Of a stretch of DNA of 64,000 nucleotides, positions 61,707 to 64,000 are shown piece by piece. A program made the translations under genes and the position numbers. How positions within the stretch are numbered: position 1 is the stretch's first letter; each line of letters starts with the position of its first letter. This stretch comes from Terriglobia bacterium (GTDB taxonomy: Bacteria; Acidobacteriota; Terriglobia; Terriglobales; Acidobacteriaceae), in assembly GCA_020073185.1 (NCBI GenBank), contig JAIQFT010000028.1:1-64000 (forward strand). The letters run 5' to 3'. The notes beneath the pieces are model-generated. The model worked only from the letters and a program-made list of their open reading frames with translations. It did not search any database and was not told the origin of the DNA.

Positions 61707-63932
61707 TTATGCAGGAATTCTGCCCTCCGGCAGCAGTGGCATCGCCCTCAGCCGCACTCCGCTCGCCGAAAAGATCGCATTCGCCACCGCCGGCGCCAGG
61801 CCGACAATCGGCGTTTCCCCGGCGCCGGCCGGCGGCAGGTCCTTGCGGTCGAGCACGACGATCTCGATCTCTGGGGCGTCGGCGAACCGCGGCACGCGGT
61901 ACTGCGCGAAATGCGGGTTCAGAACATGCCCGTTCTCGAAGCGCACCGCCTCGAACATCGCGCCCCCGATCGCCTGCACGATCATGCCCTCGATCTGGTT
62001 GCGCAGTCCGTTGGGATTCACCACCGCGCCGCACTCGAACGCCTCCACCACGCGGCGGATCCTGACTGCGCGCGTCTTCGTATCGATCGCAACCTCGGCG
62101 CAGGTGGCCACGTGTCCGCCTTTCTCGATCCCGCCCGCAATCCCGAAGCCGCGCGTTGCCGTCGCCTTCTCGCGTCCCCAGCCGAACTTGGCTGCTGCCG
62201 CCTGAAACACGGCGCGCAGCCGCGGGTTCGCTGTGTTCTTCAGCCGGAACTCCAGCGGCTCGATTCCCGCCGCGTGCGCCAATTCGTCCATGTGGCTCTC
62301 GCGCGCGAAGTGGTTGGCGGTGGCCGCCAGTCCGCGGTACGACCCCTGCCGCAGCGGCGACTTTACCGGATGGAACTGGATCAACTGGTTCGCGATGTCG
62401 TAGGGAGTCCCGATCGCCGCCGGACCCGAATTGCAGTTGTGAAACTCCCACGCCACGATGGTTCCGTCCTTGCGCGCGCCGCTTCGAACCTCGATCAACC
62501 CCGCCGGGCGGAAGTAGGCCCAGGTGAATTCCTCTTCCCGCGTCCACACCACCTTGACCGGTTTGGCCGCCGCACGTGCCAGCCGCGCCGCTTCCACCGC
62601 CGCGTCGCCCGTGTGCTTGCCGCCGTATGCTGAGCCGGTGTCGGGCACCAGCACCCGCGCCTTATCCGGCGAAATCCGGAACGCCTCCACCAACTCGTCG
62701 CGCACCGCGAATGGACGCTGCGTTCCCGTCCACACCGTGAGCTTGTCGCCCTTCCACTCGGCGAGCGCGGCCCGTGTTTCCAGCGGCGCATGCGCGATGT
62801 ACTGCACGGTGTACGTCTGCTCGATTTTGAAATCCGCTTCCGCCAGGGCCTGCGTCACCGAGCCCGTCTGATGTTTGGAGCCGGTGGCGCGATTGCCACC
62901 TTCCTCCTGGTTATTCTTCAGGTACTCGAACAGGCTCGCGTTCGACGGCTGCGGAGGCACGCTCCACTGCGCCTTGATCGCCGACACGGCCCGCTCCGCC
63001 GTCCACGCATCCGGCGCCACCACGCCGATGAAGTCGCCGTCGCGCACTACCTTCACGCCCGGCATTTTTTCCGCCGCACTGCTGTCCAGTGACACCAACT
63101 TCGCTTTGAATCCCGCCGGCCGCAGCACCTTGCCGTATATCATCCCCTCGACCTGCATGTCCGACGTGTACCGGTGTTCTCCCGTCACGAATTTGCGCCC
63201 GTCTACCTTCGGCACCGGCTTGCCGGCGATCTTCCACTCGCTGGCGGGGGTCAGCTCCGGGTCCGCCGCCGTCATTTTCACGATGTTGCGGCCCTGCGTG
63301 AGCTCGCCATAGCTAAACGACTGCTTGGTGTGCGGGTTCATGACTTTGCCATCGGCCGCGACCAGCGACGCTGGCTGCGCGCTCCACTTCTGCGCCGCGA
63401 TTTCTACCAGTGCCTGGCGCGCTTCCAGCGCTATCTTGCGCAGTTGCGGACCCATGGTCGGCGTGGTGCGGCTGCCGAACGTCCCCGCATCCCACGGCGT
63501 CAGCTCGGTATCGCCCATCGTCATTCTGATCGATTCCACCGGCGCCCTCAGCTCTTCCGCCACCTGCTGCGCCAGCGAGGTGCGGATGTTCTGCCCCATC
63601 TCGACCTTGCCGGTGTAGACCGTGACCGTGCCGTCCTGCGCGACGTGCAGCCACGCGGCGATCTCCTGCGGCAGTTCCTGACTGCGGAACCCGCCCCGTC
63701 CCGATTCCTGCCCCAACAAGCTTTTTGCCGCCACGCACACCAGCACGCCTCCGCCCAGCGTCTTCAGGAAGCTGCGCCGGTTCACCTCGAACCAGTGCAG
63801 GCCGTTCACATCGTACTGCGCTATTTCGAATGCCAGGTCAGTTTGTAAGTCGAGTTCACTTGGGTTGCCCCATCCTTGTCCCGCCCGGGTTTGGCGGGAC
63901 AGGGTGGGGTTTTTCTCCTTCTCGCCGCTCAT
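61707..63932 (-). CDS. molybdopterin-binding oxidoreductase large subunit (IorB-like)
   Basis: A 741-aa xanthine oxidase-family molybdenum-cofactor subunit, closest in layout to isoquinoline 1-oxidoreductase beta subunits. A Tat-type signal, NRRSFLKTLGGG (about 51-62), follows an unusually long n-region of 50 residues. Domain segments include GKVEMGQNIRTSLAQQVAEEL, TFGSRTTPTMG, PLETRAALAEW, SAYGGKHTGDAAVEAA, and near the end PPAGAGETPIVGLAPAVANAI. It needs a 2Fe-2S partner (IorA-like), which should be encoded beyond the window edge. Substrate unknown; N-heterocycles or aldehydes are possible. Confidence 0.92.
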   Translation of the reverse strand: MSGEKEKNPTLSRQTRAGQGWGNPSELDLQTDLAFEIAQYDVNGLHWFEVNRRSFLKTLGGGVLVCVAAKSLLGQESGRGGFRSQELPQEIAAWLHVAQDGTVTVYTGKVEMGQNIRTSLAQQVAEELRAPVESIRMTMGDTELTPWDAGTFGSRTTPTMGPQLRKIALEARQALVEIAAQKWSAQPASLVAADGKVMNPHTKQSFSYGELTQGRNIVKMTAADPELTPASEWKIAGKPVPKVDGRKFVTGEHRYTSDMQVEGMIYGKVLRPAGFKAKLVSLDSSAAEKMPGVKVVRDGDFIGVVAPDAWTAERAVSAIKAQWSVPPQPSNASLFEYLKNNQEEGGNRATGSKHQTGSVTQALAEADFKIEQTYTVQYIAHAPLETRAALAEWKGDKLTVWTGTQRPFAVRDELVEAFRISPDKARVLVPDTGSAYGGKHTGDAAVEAARLARAAAKPVKVVWTREEEFTWAYFRPAGLIEVRSGARKDGTIVAWEFHNCNSGPAAIGTPYDIANQLIQFHPVKSPLRQGSYRGLAATANHFARESHMDELAHAAGIEPLEFRLKNTANPRLRAVFQAAAAKFGWGREKATATRGFGIAGGIEKGGHVATCAEVAIDTKTRAVRIRRVVEAFECGAVVNPNGLRNQIEGMIVQAIGGAMFEAVRFENGHVLNPHFAQYRVPRFADAPEIEIVVLDRKDLPPAGAGETPIVGLAPAVANAIFSASGVRLRAMPLLPEGRIPA

Positions 63933-63937
63933 CGTTT

Positions 63938-64000
63938 CTACTCCTTCCGCATCCCCTGCGACGCCTGCCGCACCGCGGCCACGATGCGCGCATACGTCCC
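63938..64000 (-). CDS. C-terminal end of a partial gene upstream of the molybdoenzyme
   Basis: The minus-strand frame from the window edge reads GTYARIVAAVRQASQGMRKE and stops at TAG (63940-63938), 5 nt before the ATG of the molybdopterin subunit gene. The spacing implies one operon. Only about 20 residues are visible, too few for a name. Confidence 0.55.
   Translation of the reverse strand, partial: GTYARIVAAVRQASQGMRKE

Overview
The window looks like a chromosomal segment of an Acidobacteriota (Terriglobia-type) genome. The reasons are about 60% GC, mostly short spacers, several sigma54-dependent NtrC-type regulators with their kinases, secreted glycine-zipper and TPR proteins of the kind common in that group, an isoquinoline-oxidoreductase-like molybdoenzyme, and an MlaEF pair without a visible MCE protein. 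This assignment is an inference from gene content. No rRNA, tRNA or CRISPR array was seen.

Layout. 0-7 kb: a possible truncated minus-strand ORF, dprA, a small four-helix-bundle gene between inverted CGGTT-type repeats, topA with a TTG start, an unrecognised small protein with a good promoter, then mlaE-mlaF on the minus strand. 7-13 kb: a secreted DHDRD-rich protein, a membrane PDZ/GAF/PAS histidine kinase coupled to an NtrC-type regulator, and downstream of a TATAAT box a 135-185 nt region that folds like 6S RNA. 13-18 kb: alpha/beta hydrolase, DedA, PGPGW-like protein, DUF58 protein, glycine-zipper protein, CBS protein. 18-22.4 kb: glycolate oxidase glcDEF. 22.5-33.2 kb: DUF255 thioredoxin-domain protein, M20 peptidase, hydrolase, IS4-type transposase remnant, atypical SDR, DUF3311 protein and sodium:solute symporter, beta-hydroxyacid dehydrogenase, metallo-beta-lactamase-fold protein, glycerate 2-kinase.

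33-46 kb: an MscS remnant, then a regulatory block (kinase, NtrC-type regulator, PilZ protein, receiver-less sigma54 activator), TPR proteins, and a second kinase/NtrC pair with a lipoprotein. 46.7-51.5 kb: cell-envelope genes (OmpA/Ig-like protein, Asp-box propeller protein, glycine-zipper lipoprotein with a candidate -24/-12 promoter). 51.6-55.2 kb: hybrid kinase, an NtrC-type regulator broken by a frameshift with loss of its linker, and a pseudo-receiver protein. 55.7-64 kb: CDGSH and DinB proteins, a MoxR-like ATPase/membrane protein/VWA operon, an MFS exporter, and a molybdopterin oxidoreductase subunit.

How the genes may work together. GlcDEF (glycolate to glyoxylate), the hydroxyacid dehydrogenase (tartronate semialdehyde to glycerate) and glycerate 2-kinase could form most of a glycolate-to-2-phosphoglycerate route, although they are not one operon. 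Five sigma54 activator loci suggest that sigma54 control is prominent here.

The most unusual window-wide feature is a set of short spacer repeats. At least fifteen intergenic spacers are built from tandem 6-12 bp words, often as inverted pairs, usually directly after stop codons, with some words shared between distant spacers. The four-helix-bundle gene sits between two inverted copies.
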